Shown here piece by piece: positions 8,404-16,600 of a stretch of DNA of 64,000 bases. Within the stretch, counting starts at the first letter, position 1, and every line of letters begins with the position of its first letter. The position numbers were made by a program, and so were the translations under genes. Origin of the DNA: Bacteroidales bacterium (GTDB lineage: Bacteria; Bacteroidota; Bacteroidia; Bacteroidales; F082); contig JAKIVD010000001.1 in assembly GCA_021647205.1 (NCBI GenBank), positions 124,001 to 188,000 on the forward strand, read 5' to 3'. The notes under the pieces are model-generated. The model worked only from the letters and a program-made list of their open reading frames with translations. It was not told the DNA's origin and did not search any database.

Positions 8404-9327
8404 TCAACCCAACCCATCAAGCATATTTAAATAATTCATGTACCTGAAAGCTGTAATCTCCCCTTTTTCGATGGCTTCGACGACGGCACAGCCCGGCTCG
8501 TCAACATGCAGGCAGTTGTTGAAACGGCAATGGGGCATCCGTTTTCTCATCTCCGGAAAACGTTGCCCCAACTCTGCTTTTTCAAATTGAACCAACCCGA
8601 ACTCTTTGATTCCGGGTGTGTCAACAATGTACCCCCCGAACGAAAGGGGGAACATTTCGGCAAAAGTAGTGGTGTGTGTCCCTTTTTTATGGTAGGCCGA
8701 AATACGGCCGGTTTTCAGGTTCAGCCGCTTGTCGATGGCATTAATCAGCGCCGATTTCCCAACCCCCGAATGGCCGGCCAGCAAACTGTGTTTGTCTTGA
8801 AGTGCATCCTGCAGTTCGTCAAGATGGTATTTTTCGGGGACCGAAGTAAGCAGGCAGGGATAGCCAATTTGTTCGTAAGCTGTTTTAAAATAGTTTAACT
8901 GCTGACGGACTTCACCAGCATACAAATCGTTTTTGTTAAAGACGATTATTGAAGGAATGTGGTAGGCCTCGGCAGTTACCAGAAAACGATCGATGAACCC
9001 GGTGGAAGTCCGGGGCTCCACCAACGAAGCGATAAGTACGGCCTGATCAATATTTGCCGCAATGATGTGCACCGCTTTTGACAGTTTTGTCGCTTTGCGG
9101 ACAATGTAGTTGCGACGCTCATGGATGCGGTTGATGACCCCTGTTTCATTGTTGTCTTCTAACAAGAAATCAACAACATCGCCCACCGCAACAGGATTCG
9201 TTGTGTTTATTCCTTTCGTCCGAAAACGCCCTTTCAGCCTGCAATTAATTTGTTTTCCCGAATCCGTCAAAACCGAGTACCAGCTGCCCGTTGACCTGAG
9301 GACTTTTCCACTTGCTTTCCCCATCAT
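8404..9327 (-). CDS. rsgA: Ribosome small-subunit-dependent GTPase A
   Basis: About 307 residues. N-terminal OB fold (GKVLRSTGSWYSVLTDSGKQINC), circularly permuted GTPase with NKND (G4), GHSGVGKS (P-loop) and DTPG (G3), then a zinc finger C-x4-C-x-H-x5-C (CRFNNCLHVDEPGC). Acts in late 30S maturation. The reading frame is open further upstream (to 9375), but the ATG at 9327 overlaps the cupin stop as ATGA and matches the family N-terminus, so translation is probably coupled. The next codon (9324) is also ATG. Confidence 0.95.
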   Translation of the reverse strand: MMGKASGKVLRSTGSWYSVLTDSGKQINCRLKGRFRTKGINTTNPVAVGDVVDFLLEDNNETGVINRIHERRNYIVRKATKLSKAVHIIAANIDQAVLIASLVEPRTSTGFIDRFLVTAEAYHIPSIIVFNKNDLYAGEVRQQLNYFKTAYEQIGYPCLLTSVPEKYHLDELQDALQDKHSLLAGHSGVGKSALINAIDKRLNLKTGRISAYHKKGTHTTTFAEMFPLSFGGYIVDTPGIKEFGLVQFEKAELGQRFPEMRKRMPHCRFNNCLHVDEPGCAVVEAIEKGEITAFRYMNYLNMLDGLG

Positions 9328-9596
9328 GGAAAATTGTAATGCTTTTTCACCGGAAGCCGAATATCCCAGGTACATTTCAGCCCGTCCTTAAAAGTCACAA
9401 AGTCGCCGGGACGAACATGAACTGTGCCTTCATCGGTTTCCACGGAAAACTCGCCTTCTATGATGTAGCACTCCTCGTCACCCGAATAGGCCCAGTCGAA
9501 ACGGGAGGCCTCTTTGGTCCAGACCGGCCAGGAAGAAATGCCCCGTTTTTCTATTTCTTCAGGGCTTAATTTTTGGACGTGAATTTTCTTCATCAT
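9324..9596 (-). CDS. Small cupin protein (Cupin_3/DUF861 type)
   Basis: 90 residues, a single cupin barrel: WPVWTKEASRFDWAYSGDEECYIIEGE, then VRPGDFVTF and KCTWDI. This matches the short EutQ/ureidoglycine-aminohydrolase-like cupins in which a Trp-rich start and a Glu precede the EGE strand. Function not assigned. Its stop overlaps the rsgA start (ATGA), so the two form an operon. Confidence 0.8.
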   Translation of the reverse strand: MMKKIHVQKLSPEEIEKRGISSWPVWTKEASRFDWAYSGDEECYIIEGEFSVETDEGTVHVRPGDFVTFKDGLKCTWDIRLPVKKHYNFP

Positions 9597-9649
9597 TGGT
9601 GGTGTTCAAAAATAATTTGTTAAAACAGGCTAAAAATACAAACAAATAC

Positions 9650-9657
9650 TATATTTG
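9650..9657 (+). promoter_or_regulatory. -7 box of the PrsW-like gene
   Basis: TATATTTG, 32 bases upstream of the ATG at 9690. Confidence 0.55.
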
Positions 9658-9689
9658 AAAACATTTTCTAACCAAAACAAAAAAGAAAA

Positions 9690-10367
9690 ATGGCATACTT
9701 GCAATATTTTTCGCTGGCGATTTCACCGGTTCTTCTTGTTGTCGGAATCTTTTTATTAAAAAACATGCTCGATGTAGCCAGTTTCAAAAACTTCCGCAAC
9801 AGCATTTTATTTGGCCTGTTCGGTGTGATTTTGTTGTTGTTGGCCAATTATTTAATTGATTTAAGGTGGCATGGTGCGTTGCGCAATATGCGCCGGATGG
9901 CATTCTTTGTTTTTGTGGTTACGGCCTTCAGTTCAGAATTGGGAAAGTTTCTCCCTTTAAGGCTGTCGAGCTACAAACTTCCGTCGTTCAAGGGGCCTAT
10001 TGAGGGCATCATTTACAGCGTTGCCATCGGACTTGGTTTTTCGACCGTGGCAACGGTTTTGTTTGCTTTTGGGGTAATCGGTACCGAAAGGATTCATAAT
10101 ATAACTCTTTTCCTTTTTCTCTATCCCTTTGCCAACATCGTTTTTTCCATCGTTCTTGGTTTTTTTACAGGAATGGGGAAGTTGAGAAAGAATACACTGA
10201 TCGACCATTCGACCGGTATTTTTCTGGCCACCTTTTTACATGGCGTTTTTTATTTCAGTTTCATAACACACGATATCCGCCTCCTTGTTTTCATCATTGT
10301 CGGTTATATTCTGGTTTCGATAGCGCTGCTTTATCGCGCCGTTCAATTGTTCAACAAGCGTGATTAA
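9690..10367 (+). CDS. PrsW-like integral membrane protein
   Basis: 225 residues with about seven hydrophobic helices. The central segment FKGPIEGIIYSVAIGLGFS and a late HGVFYF helix resemble the PrsW site-1 protease family, and an earlier SELGKFLPL segment sits where PrsW has EExxK. The first Glu of that pair is Ser here, so catalysis is doubtful or the alignment is off. PrsW proteins cleave anti-sigma factors; no anti-sigma gene is next to it. It overlaps the convergent dprA by 4 bases. Confidence 0.6.
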   Translation: MAYLQYFSLAISPVLLVVGIFLLKNMLDVASFKNFRNSILFGLFGVILLLLANYLIDLRWHGALRNMRRMAFFVFVVTAFSSELGKFLPLRLSSYKLPSFKGPIEGIIYSVAIGLGFSTVATVLFAFGVIGTERIHNITLFLFLYPFANIVFSIVLGFFTGMGKLRKNTLIDHSTGIFLATFLHGVFYFSFITHDIRLLVFIIVGYILVSIALLYRAVQLFNKRD

Positions 10368-11458
10368 ACTTTGTAGAGTTTTCCCGGAAGGCTTTGTACA
10401 ACTCCCTCAAATTCCAGGTTCAGTAAGGCAGCTGCCACTTTGGAGGTGGCCATTCCCGTTCTGATCACCAACCGGTCGATCGAAATTTCACCGCTTTCGC
10501 GGATGCTGTTCAACACCCGGTTTTCTTCTTCTGAAAAGCCAACAAACATACGGGTTTGCTTGCGGCGAAGGCTTTGCTTGTCGTCCCATCCCATGAGGTA
10601 AGCGATGTCATCCCCGTTTTCTGCCAATGCTGCACGGTTTGTCCTGATGAGGAAATTACAGCCCCTTGAACTGTCGTCACCAACCCTGCCGGGGATGGCA
10701 AAAACATCCCTGTTGTACGAATTTCCCAAGCCGGCGGTAATGGTGGCCCCTCCCTTTTTTCCTGACTCCACTACTACCACTGCATCACTCATTCCGGCAA
10801 CAATACGGTTGCGTTTCGGGAAGTTTTCCCTGTCGGGATTTGAGCCAGACGGGAATTCCGTTAAAAGACCGCCCTGCTCCAGCATTTTTTCGGCGAGTTT
10901 ACGGTTTTGTGCGGGATAAATCCTGTCGAGGCCATGTGCCAGCACACCGACAGTTTCCATTTCGCATTCCAGCGATTTTCGGTGGGCACAACTGTCAATG
11001 CCATAAGCCAGTCCACTGACTACCAGTATGTTTTTTGGTTTTAAATCAGCAATGATTTGTTCGCAAATGCGCCTCCCGTAATTTGTCGCACGACGGGTAC
11101 CCACTATCGAGATTACGCGTTGCGCATTTAAATCGGCAGTGCCCTTAAAATACAAAAGCAGGGGACCATCCTCACAATTCAATAACCTTTGCGGGTAACC
11201 GGCTTGTGTAAAAAAAAGCGGCCTGACCCCGTACTTTTCAATGAAACGGATTTCCTCTTCCGCCCTTTTCAGCACTTTTTGTCTATGGATGCTGTTGACT
11301 GTAACTGTCCCGATTCCGGGAATTTTTAAGAGGGCCGCCCTTTTTTCTTTGAAAACAGCTTCCACACTGCCACAATAAGCAACAAGTTTTTTGCCGTTCA
11401 CATCGCCCACACCGGAAATCAGCGTTAAAGCAATTTGATGTAACAGTTCGCTGGCCAT
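10364..11458 (-). CDS. dprA: DNA-processing protein DprA/Smf
   Basis: 364 residues from the ATG at 11458. N-terminal helix-hairpin-helix (LTLISGVGDVNGKKL, LKIPGIGTVTV), then the Rossmann-like DprA core (SIVGTRRATNYG, VVSGLAYGIDSCAH, GGATITAGLG) and a C-terminal winged-helix-like segment (IDRLVIRTGMATSKVAAALLNLEFEGVV). Loads RecA on incoming single-stranded DNA during transformation. The frame is open to 11602, but the upstream residues do not resemble the family; 11473 is another possible start. Confidence 0.92.
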   Translation of the reverse strand: MASELLHQIALTLISGVGDVNGKKLVAYCGSVEAVFKEKRAALLKIPGIGTVTVNSIHRQKVLKRAEEEIRFIEKYGVRPLFFTQAGYPQRLLNCEDGPLLLYFKGTADLNAQRVISIVGTRRATNYGRRICEQIIADLKPKNILVVSGLAYGIDSCAHRKSLECEMETVGVLAHGLDRIYPAQNRKLAEKMLEQGGLLTEFPSGSNPDRENFPKRNRIVAGMSDAVVVVESGKKGGATITAGLGNSYNRDVFAIPGRVGDDSSRGCNFLIRTNRAALAENGDDIAYLMGWDDKQSLRRKQTRMFVGFSEEENRVLNSIRESGEISIDRLVIRTGMATSKVAAALLNLEFEGVVQSLPGKLYKV

Positions 11459-11669
11459 AGTCAAAAATAGCATTTTTAGTTGGGAGTACAACAATTTTTG
11501 ACGAAACATTGTCAACTTAAACATAAAAGCGACTTGCTTTGTAACAGCTATTTGTTTTGATACTTTCAAACCCGGAGCAGTGTTTTTCCGGCAAAATAAC
11601 AAGAGAGCCCCTTAGTCGAATTACAGGGCTGATTCATGTTAACTCTAATTTAATAGCTTTGTCAAGGGT

Positions 11670-12749
11670 TTGAAAAAAAAGAAAAACATACTTGTTTGTC
11701 CGCTGGACTGGGGACTGGGACATGCTACGCGAATGGTTCCGGTGGTTGAAATGCTTGAGCAAAAAGGGGCACATGTGGTGATTGCTGCTGACAAGCGGCC
11801 CCTGGCGTTTCTCCGGCAGCGCTTTCCCCGGACTGCTTACGTTCGTTTTCCGGGATTTGTCCCGGCCTATCCTGAAAAGGGCCCGATGGCCTGGTCGATG
11901 GCCAAAAGCTTCCCCCGTATGTTGCGGGAAGCAAAAAAAGCCAATGCACTTTTGCAGGAAATGGTCGCGGCAAAGAAAATTGACCTTATCATTTCTGACA
12001 ACCGTTACGAAATGTATTCGCAGAAAGTGCCCTCTGTTTTTGTCACGCATCAGTTAAACATCCAGACGGCGGGCTGGCAAAAGCTGGCCAACCCCCTTAT
12101 CAATAAAACCATCAACGGCTACATCAGCAACTACCGGGAACTTTGGGTTCCCGATTTGCCCGGTGAGGAAAGCCTGTCGGGAAGGCTTTCTCATCCTGTG
12201 AAGATACCAACAGACAATGTGCACTTTATCGGGCATTTAAGCCGGTTTTCCAATGTTCAGGCCAAAAATCCGGCAGAGCCTGTCGAATTACTTATTCTGA
12301 TTTCCGGGCCCGAACCGCAACGCAGCTTGCTGGAAGAGATGTTGACAAAACAGGCTTTGCTGTCGAAAAGGAAGACCATTATCCTGCAGGGCAAACCCGA
12401 AGCTAAGGGTACTCTTAAGATAAAAAACGTGCAAATTATCCCCCATCTGCCCGACCCGAAACTGGCCGCGTTAATTCAGACGGCTGAAATTGTTGTCAGC
12501 CGCCCGGGCTATTCAACCCTGATGGACCTGGCGGTATTTGGCAAAAAGGCCGTTTTTATCCCGACCCCCGGCCAGACCGAACAGGAATACCTTGCCCGGA
12601 GACTGTTCAAACAGGGAATCGCCTTTTCGGAAAAGCAAAATGAGTTTAATTTAGCAGGTGCCCTTCGCAAAGCAAAAGAGTTTTCGGGATTAGCGCAAAG
12701 CAAACACAGCGCCACACTCGAAAACCGAATCAACCTGCTGTTGGCATAA
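11670..12749 (+). CDS. GT-B glycosyltransferase (MurG/GT28-like)
   Basis: 359 residues. N-terminal VCPLDWGLGHATRMVPVVEML is the glycine-loop start of GT-B enzymes that handle nucleotide sugars, and the C-terminal SRPGYSTLMDLAVFGKKAVFIPTPGQTEQEYLA is the GT28 donor-binding region. The start must be TTG (11670): the nearest upstream in-frame stop is at 11646 and no ATG lies before the essential GLGHATR motif. Soluble or membrane-peripheral; acceptor unknown. Confidence 0.82.
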   Translation: MKKKKNILVCPLDWGLGHATRMVPVVEMLEQKGAHVVIAADKRPLAFLRQRFPRTAYVRFPGFVPAYPEKGPMAWSMAKSFPRMLREAKKANALLQEMVAAKKIDLIISDNRYEMYSQKVPSVFVTHQLNIQTAGWQKLANPLINKTINGYISNYRELWVPDLPGEESLSGRLSHPVKIPTDNVHFIGHLSRFSNVQAKNPAEPVELLILISGPEPQRSLLEEMLTKQALLSKRKTIILQGKPEAKGTLKIKNVQIIPHLPDPKLAALIQTAEIVVSRPGYSTLMDLAVFGKKAVFIPTPGQTEQEYLARRLFKQGIAFSEKQNEFNLAGALRKAKEFSGLAQSKHSATLENRINLLLA

Positions 12750-12767
12750 GGCTTTCATGGGAAACTG

Positions 12768-12775
12768 TATTTTTG
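12768..12775 (+). promoter_or_regulatory. -7 box of the iron-centre repair gene
   Basis: TATTTTTG lies 20 bases before the ATG at 12796 and after an in-frame ATG at 12757. It therefore argues that 12796 is the true start. Confidence 0.55.
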
Positions 12776-12795
12776 CAACCCAACACTGCAACATC

Positions 12796-13536
12796 ATGCT
12801 CATCAGAAAAGAAATGAAACTGGCCGATGTAATCCACCACGACCACAACCTGATTCCGGTGATCAACCACTTCGGCATCCACCTGGGGTTTGGGGATCAG
12901 ACCATCGGGGAAATCTGCACCAAATATGAGGTCAATATCGAATTTTTTATCACCATTGTCAATACTTTCCACGACAAGCAGTTTTTTCCCAGGCAGCATT
13001 TACAAAGCTTCTCCGCGGGCATGCTGGTTGACTACCTGCGCAAAACCCATCAGTATTACATTGCTGAGAAGATACCGGAAATTGAAGGCTTAATCCAAAA
13101 GATGACCGCCAACGCGCAAGGCAACGAAGAACCTTATTTGCTGGCGCAGAATTTTTTTGCCGAATACAAGAATGAGTTGACGGCACACATCGAGCGGGAG
13201 GAGGAAAGGGTTTACCCTTATGCCATTTCCCTCGAAGAGGCAATAAATGCCGAATCGCTTCCTGAAGATCTGATCCGGCAAATGAACACTTACCCGATTA
13301 CCGAATACGAAGCGGAACACGAAGACGTGGAAGAGAAGCTGTTCGACCTCAAAAACATCATCATCAAGTATTTACCTGCACCAACCAACGATCAGCTCAG
13401 CTTTCATATTCTGAACAATTTGTTCATGTTGGAAAAAGATTTAAATGAACATGCGCGCATCGAAAACCTGATTCTTATCCCGAAAGTGGAAGCCATGGAA
13501 TTCACCTTAAAAAACAGGGTCAGCAATAATGATTGA
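12796..13536 (+). CDS. Hemerythrin-domain repair-of-iron-centres (RIC/ScdA-like) protein
   Basis: About 246 residues. Residues 1-65 match the ScdA_N/DUF542 domain, followed by a four-helix hemerythrin domain with diiron ligands: LRKTHQYY, HIEREEERVYP (HxxxE), YEAEHED and NEHARIENLILIPK (HxxxE). RIC proteins restore Fe-S clusters after nitric oxide or oxidant damage. The canonical DFCCGG Cys-Cys motif of the N-terminal domain is replaced by HLGFGD, so this is a variant branch. Overlaps the next gene by 8 bases. Confidence 0.82.
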   Translation: MLIRKEMKLADVIHHDHNLIPVINHFGIHLGFGDQTIGEICTKYEVNIEFFITIVNTFHDKQFFPRQHLQSFSAGMLVDYLRKTHQYYIAEKIPEIEGLIQKMTANAQGNEEPYLLAQNFFAEYKNELTAHIEREEERVYPYAISLEEAINAESLPEDLIRQMNTYPITEYEAEHEDVEEKLFDLKNIIIKYLPAPTNDQLSFHILNNLFMLEKDLNEHARIENLILIPKVEAMEFTLKNRVSNND

Positions 13537-14143
13537 GCAGTTAACAGTTGTTCTTGTCGAAAGGTCGTTTTTGATGCGGGCGGGCATCGAACATTTGCTG
13601 GAAGAACTCCCCGGGCTGGTGCTACTGGAAGTCTTTGACGGCACAGAAAAAAAACTGGGCGAAAAAATAATGCAGGAAAAACCCGATCTTGTTATTGTCA
13701 ATTGCGCAGCAGACAGGGAAGTTCTATTTTCATTGACCAAAACCCTCCGGGCTGAAAGTGAAATAATATTGGTGGGCTTGGCCAGTGAAAAAACACCCCC
13801 GAATATCAGCAGCCGTTTCCCCCATATTTTACAGGCCGATGATGGAAAATTTGAATTGCTCGAAGCCTTGCAAAAAATAATTGGCAAGCGCCTGAAAAAA
13901 AATGAGGCGGAAAATGATCCGCAAAATCTGAGCGCCCGCGAACTGACCATCCTGAAAAAAGTGGCTTTCGGTCTGACAAGCCAGCAAATAGCAGACGAGT
14001 TGTTTTTGAGCATCCACACGGTAATGACACACCGGAAAAACATCACCAAAAAACTGGGCATTAAAACCGTATCGGGTCTGACGGTGTATGCACTGATGAA
14101 CAAACTGGTTGAAATGGGTGAGATTGAAAGGGGGAAAAAGTAA
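13529..14143 (+). CDS. LuxR/NarL-type regulator with degenerate receiver domain
   Basis: 204 residues. C-terminal GerE/LuxR helix-turn-helix (LSARELTILKKVAFGLTSQQIADELFLSIHTVMTHRKNI). The N-terminal ~120 residues have the receiver fold rhythm (VVLVERSFLMRAGIEHLL, DLVIVNCA), but the acidic pair is reduced and the phospho-acceptor Asp position appears to be Asn in VNCA. It therefore may not be a phosphorylation switch. The 8-base overlap with the RIC gene implies co-translation and suggests a dedicated sensor/effector pair for nitrosative or redox stress. Confidence 0.82.
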   Translation: MIEQLTVVLVERSFLMRAGIEHLLEELPGLVLLEVFDGTEKKLGEKIMQEKPDLVIVNCAADREVLFSLTKTLRAESEIILVGLASEKTPPNISSRFPHILQADDGKFELLEALQKIIGKRLKKNEAENDPQNLSARELTILKKVAFGLTSQQIADELFLSIHTVMTHRKNITKKLGIKTVSGLTVYALMNKLVEMGEIERGKK

Positions 14144-14230
14144 ATCAGAGGTTTTTGAGCCTAACGCTTAATTATTGAAAAGCTGGCATGCAAAGTAGCT
14201 GTCAGCGTCAACCAATCCAAACAATTCAAT

Positions 14231-14238
14231 TACTTTTG
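14231..14238 (+). promoter_or_regulatory. -7 box of the flavodoxin gene
   Basis: TACTTTTG, 32 bases upstream of the ATG at 14271. Confidence 0.6.
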
Positions 14239-14270
14239 CCATCGTTTTAAACACGATAACAATTACCCGG

Positions 14271-14774
14271 ATGGAAGCAATCGGAATATTTTACGGATCA
14301 ACTTACGGCATGACGGAGAAGTCGGCTAAAGAAATAAAAAAAGCCTTTGGAAGGGCAAAAGTGGATGTTTACAACCTGGCTGATGCCGGTATTGAAGACA
14401 TGAAAAAATACAGAAACCTTATTTTCGGCACCTCGGCCTGGGGCATTGGCGAGATGCAGGACGACTGGGAAAGGTTCATCGACCGCCTGCCGGAAATGGA
14501 TTTCTCTGAACGCAAACTGGCCCTGTTCGGACTGGGTGACCAAAAAGAATACCCCGAAAGCTTTGTTGACGGACTTGGAACACTGTATTGCCGTTTGCCC
14601 GACAAATCGTGTGTTGTCGGACAGACCTCGACCGAAAGTTATGATTTCTATTTCTCCCTCGCCAACAAAGACGGGGAATTTGTGGGGCTGGTTCTGGATG
14701 AACACCACCAGAAAGACCTGACCGCACAACGAATTAAAAAATGGGTTGCCCAACTTAAAAAAGAATTCATCTAA
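14271..14774 (+). CDS. fldA: Flavodoxin
   Basis: 167 residues. The FMN phosphate loop GSTYGMTEKSAK is at 10-21, TSAWGIGEMQDDW near 54 is the 50s loop, and GLGDQKEYPESFVDGLG near 87 is the 90s loop of long-chain flavodoxins. One-electron carrier that can replace ferredoxin, for example in pyruvate- or indolepyruvate-type oxidoreductase reactions or radical SAM activation. Monocistronic with its own promoter. Confidence 0.95.
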   Translation: MEAIGIFYGSTYGMTEKSAKEIKKAFGRAKVDVYNLADAGIEDMKKYRNLIFGTSAWGIGEMQDDWERFIDRLPEMDFSERKLALFGLGDQKEYPESFVDGLGTLYCRLPDKSCVVGQTSTESYDFYFSLANKDGEFVGLVLDEHHQKDLTAQRIKKWVAQLKKEFI

Positions 14775-14821
14775 ATTAGCCTTCCGGCCTTGTTTTTTAC
14801 GCCTTCCTGAGAAAAAATGCC

Positions 14822-14829
14822 TACTTTTG
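14822..14829 (+). promoter_or_regulatory. -7 box upstream of a small membrane-protein gene
   Basis: TACTTTTG only 9 bases before the first ATG (14839), which would leave a very short leader. Confidence 0.45.
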
Positions 14830-14838
14830 CTACTGCAA

Positions 14839-15207
14839 ATGAGGATGTCAGCACAACATATAACCAACAACAAACTGGTCTTCTACCTGATGACCTTTGT
14901 CTTTTTCTGGCTGGTAATTGGCGACCTCATCACACTGCACCAAAAAGCCATTTACGGCTACGACCCGTTTGGCGTTGACATGCCTTTTGCCAAAACAAAG
15001 CACAAACCCGTCCATTCGAATTTTGACAAGGGGGTGAAGTTTAGCAAGGTAAAAGACCAACACCATGTTGATGTTTTGATAAATAAAGAATTCAGGGTTA
15101 AAGCAGCCATGATTGAATGCGGTTTTGAATTCATCAATACCTCTCCTGCATTCTTATACCATAACGGTTACCCGCTTACCGCCCTCAGGGCGCCCCCCCT
15201 GGCTTAG
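14839..15207 (+). CDS. Small single-pass membrane protein, unknown
   Basis: 122 residues from ATG 14839 (ATG 14845 also possible). One strong hydrophobic helix at about 15-33 (LVFYLMTFVFFWLVIGDLI), then a polar tail with PFGVDMPFAKTKHKPVHSNFDKG and an unremarkable C-terminus. No family recognised. A consensus promoter directly upstream and codon use like its neighbours support it as a real gene, but the C-terminal ~20 residues could be read-through. Confidence 0.5.
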   Translation: MRMSAQHITNNKLVFYLMTFVFFWLVIGDLITLHQKAIYGYDPFGVDMPFAKTKHKPVHSNFDKGVKFSKVKDQHHVDVLINKEFRVKAAMIECGFEFINTSPAFLYHNGYPLTALRAPPLA

Positions 15208-15324
15208 TTTCGAGTATTTCCATTTTTTTTCGGCTGCCTGCCCGGGTATTATTACTATTGGGGAAGGATGGCCCCGGAATAATATATTATTTTCTTAATT
15301 ATCAAATTAATTAATCATTTTATC

Positions 15325-16599
15325 ATGAAAAGATTTTTAAATACAATTAGTGTGATTACCATTTTCTTGCTTTCATCATCATTTTTGAATGGGCAGGAAG
15401 CAGAAGTCAGGGACACTTTGAACCTGGAACCTGGCTATGCCAACGATATTTATTACAGCCTAAAAAACGGTGAGGTGAGTAATGTTGCCCGCAACACCTG
15501 GGACATTGCTTTTTTTACACCCCGTTTTAGTGCCGGGATCATTATTAACGAAGGAAACGGAGTTCAGTTATTCTCCTACCCAAACGGCGACACAAGCGCC
15601 TGGTCCTCCATCGACACAAGCGGGATGTCGGGCTGGACTGCGATGAACAATTCACCGGAAACCTGGGAAGAAGGTGCTTTTAACAGAAATGCCCTGGGAC
15701 ACCCTGACTATGGCTGGGGGGTTTACAATCAGATTGACCACAGTGTGTACGGCGATTCTGTCTTTATCATCAAAACGGCTTCGGCGACGATGAAACTGAG
15801 AATCGTCAAAAAAGTGTCCATCGACAACCTTTATTATTTTACCTATGCCAATGTGGACGGCTCCAATGAACAGACCGTTGAACTTGATGTCGTCCCTTTC
15901 GAAGACAAAAATTTTATCTACTATTCGCTGGACAACAATGAAGTGGTTGACAGGGAGCCTTCCAGTGAAAGCTGGGATATTTTATTCACAAAATATATCG
16001 ACATGGTTGAAACCAACGAAGGTGGCTTTGCCCCTTACCTGGTAACCGGTGCAACGAACAATGTGAATGCGTATTCAAGTAATGTTTATCCTGCCGACCC
16101 ATCTTACGTTGACTGGACCGCTCAGCCTTTTGATTCCGCAAAGAATGCCATCGGCTACGATTGGAAATCATTTGACATGGGTACATTTCAATGGGTTGTT
16201 AAGGATTCAAACTATTATTTTGTAAAAACCGTTGACGGGGATGTCTATAAGTTGCAGTTCAAATTATGGGAAGGCTCTTCCACCGGATTGTTTGTACTTG
16301 ACAGATGGCTTGTTTCATTGTCATCGGTTGATGAGTTCGGTTTGGCAGACAACGGTTTCGACATTTACCCGAACCCTTCTTCCGGGTCCGTTACAATCGC
16401 TGCCCCGTCAGCTTTAAACGGGGAGTTCGACCTGCGCATCATGGACCAGGCCGGCCGCCTGGTTTATTTGGGGCGTTATTCTGGCAAGCAGCTGAATAAC
16501 GGAATAAAATTGTCCAACCTCAATATGCCCGGGGGAATATATCTTGTTTCGGTAACAGGAAACAATTACGCCTTCACACAGAAGTTGATGGTCAGATAA
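15325..16599 (+). CDS. Tandem HmuY-like protein with T9SS sorting domain
   Basis: 424 residues. Signal peptide 1-23. Two repeated HmuY-like domains, about 30-175 and 190-335, each with a Y-Y-S-L...V start and a W-D-I-x-F core (NTWDIAFF, ESWDILFT). Residues 345-424 are a type IX secretion sorting domain (FDIYPNPSSGSVTI ... GIYLVSVTGNNYAFTQKLMVR), so the protein should be exported and anchored at or released from the surface. HmuY proteins capture haem. First gene of a three-gene operon; the TonB receptor begins 1 base after its stop. Confidence 0.78.
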   Translation: MKRFLNTISVITIFLLSSSFLNGQEAEVRDTLNLEPGYANDIYYSLKNGEVSNVARNTWDIAFFTPRFSAGIIINEGNGVQLFSYPNGDTSAWSSIDTSGMSGWTAMNNSPETWEEGAFNRNALGHPDYGWGVYNQIDHSVYGDSVFIIKTASATMKLRIVKKVSIDNLYYFTYANVDGSNEQTVELDVVPFEDKNFIYYSLDNNEVVDREPSSESWDILFTKYIDMVETNEGGFAPYLVTGATNNVNAYSSNVYPADPSYVDWTAQPFDSAKNAIGYDWKSFDMGTFQWVVKDSNYYFVKTVDGDVYKLQFKLWEGSSTGLFVLDRWLVSLSSVDEFGLADNGFDIYPNPSSGSVTIAAPSALNGEFDLRIMDQAGRLVYLGRYSGKQLNNGIKLSNLNMPGGIYLVSVTGNNYAFTQKLMVR

Positions 16600-16600
16600 C

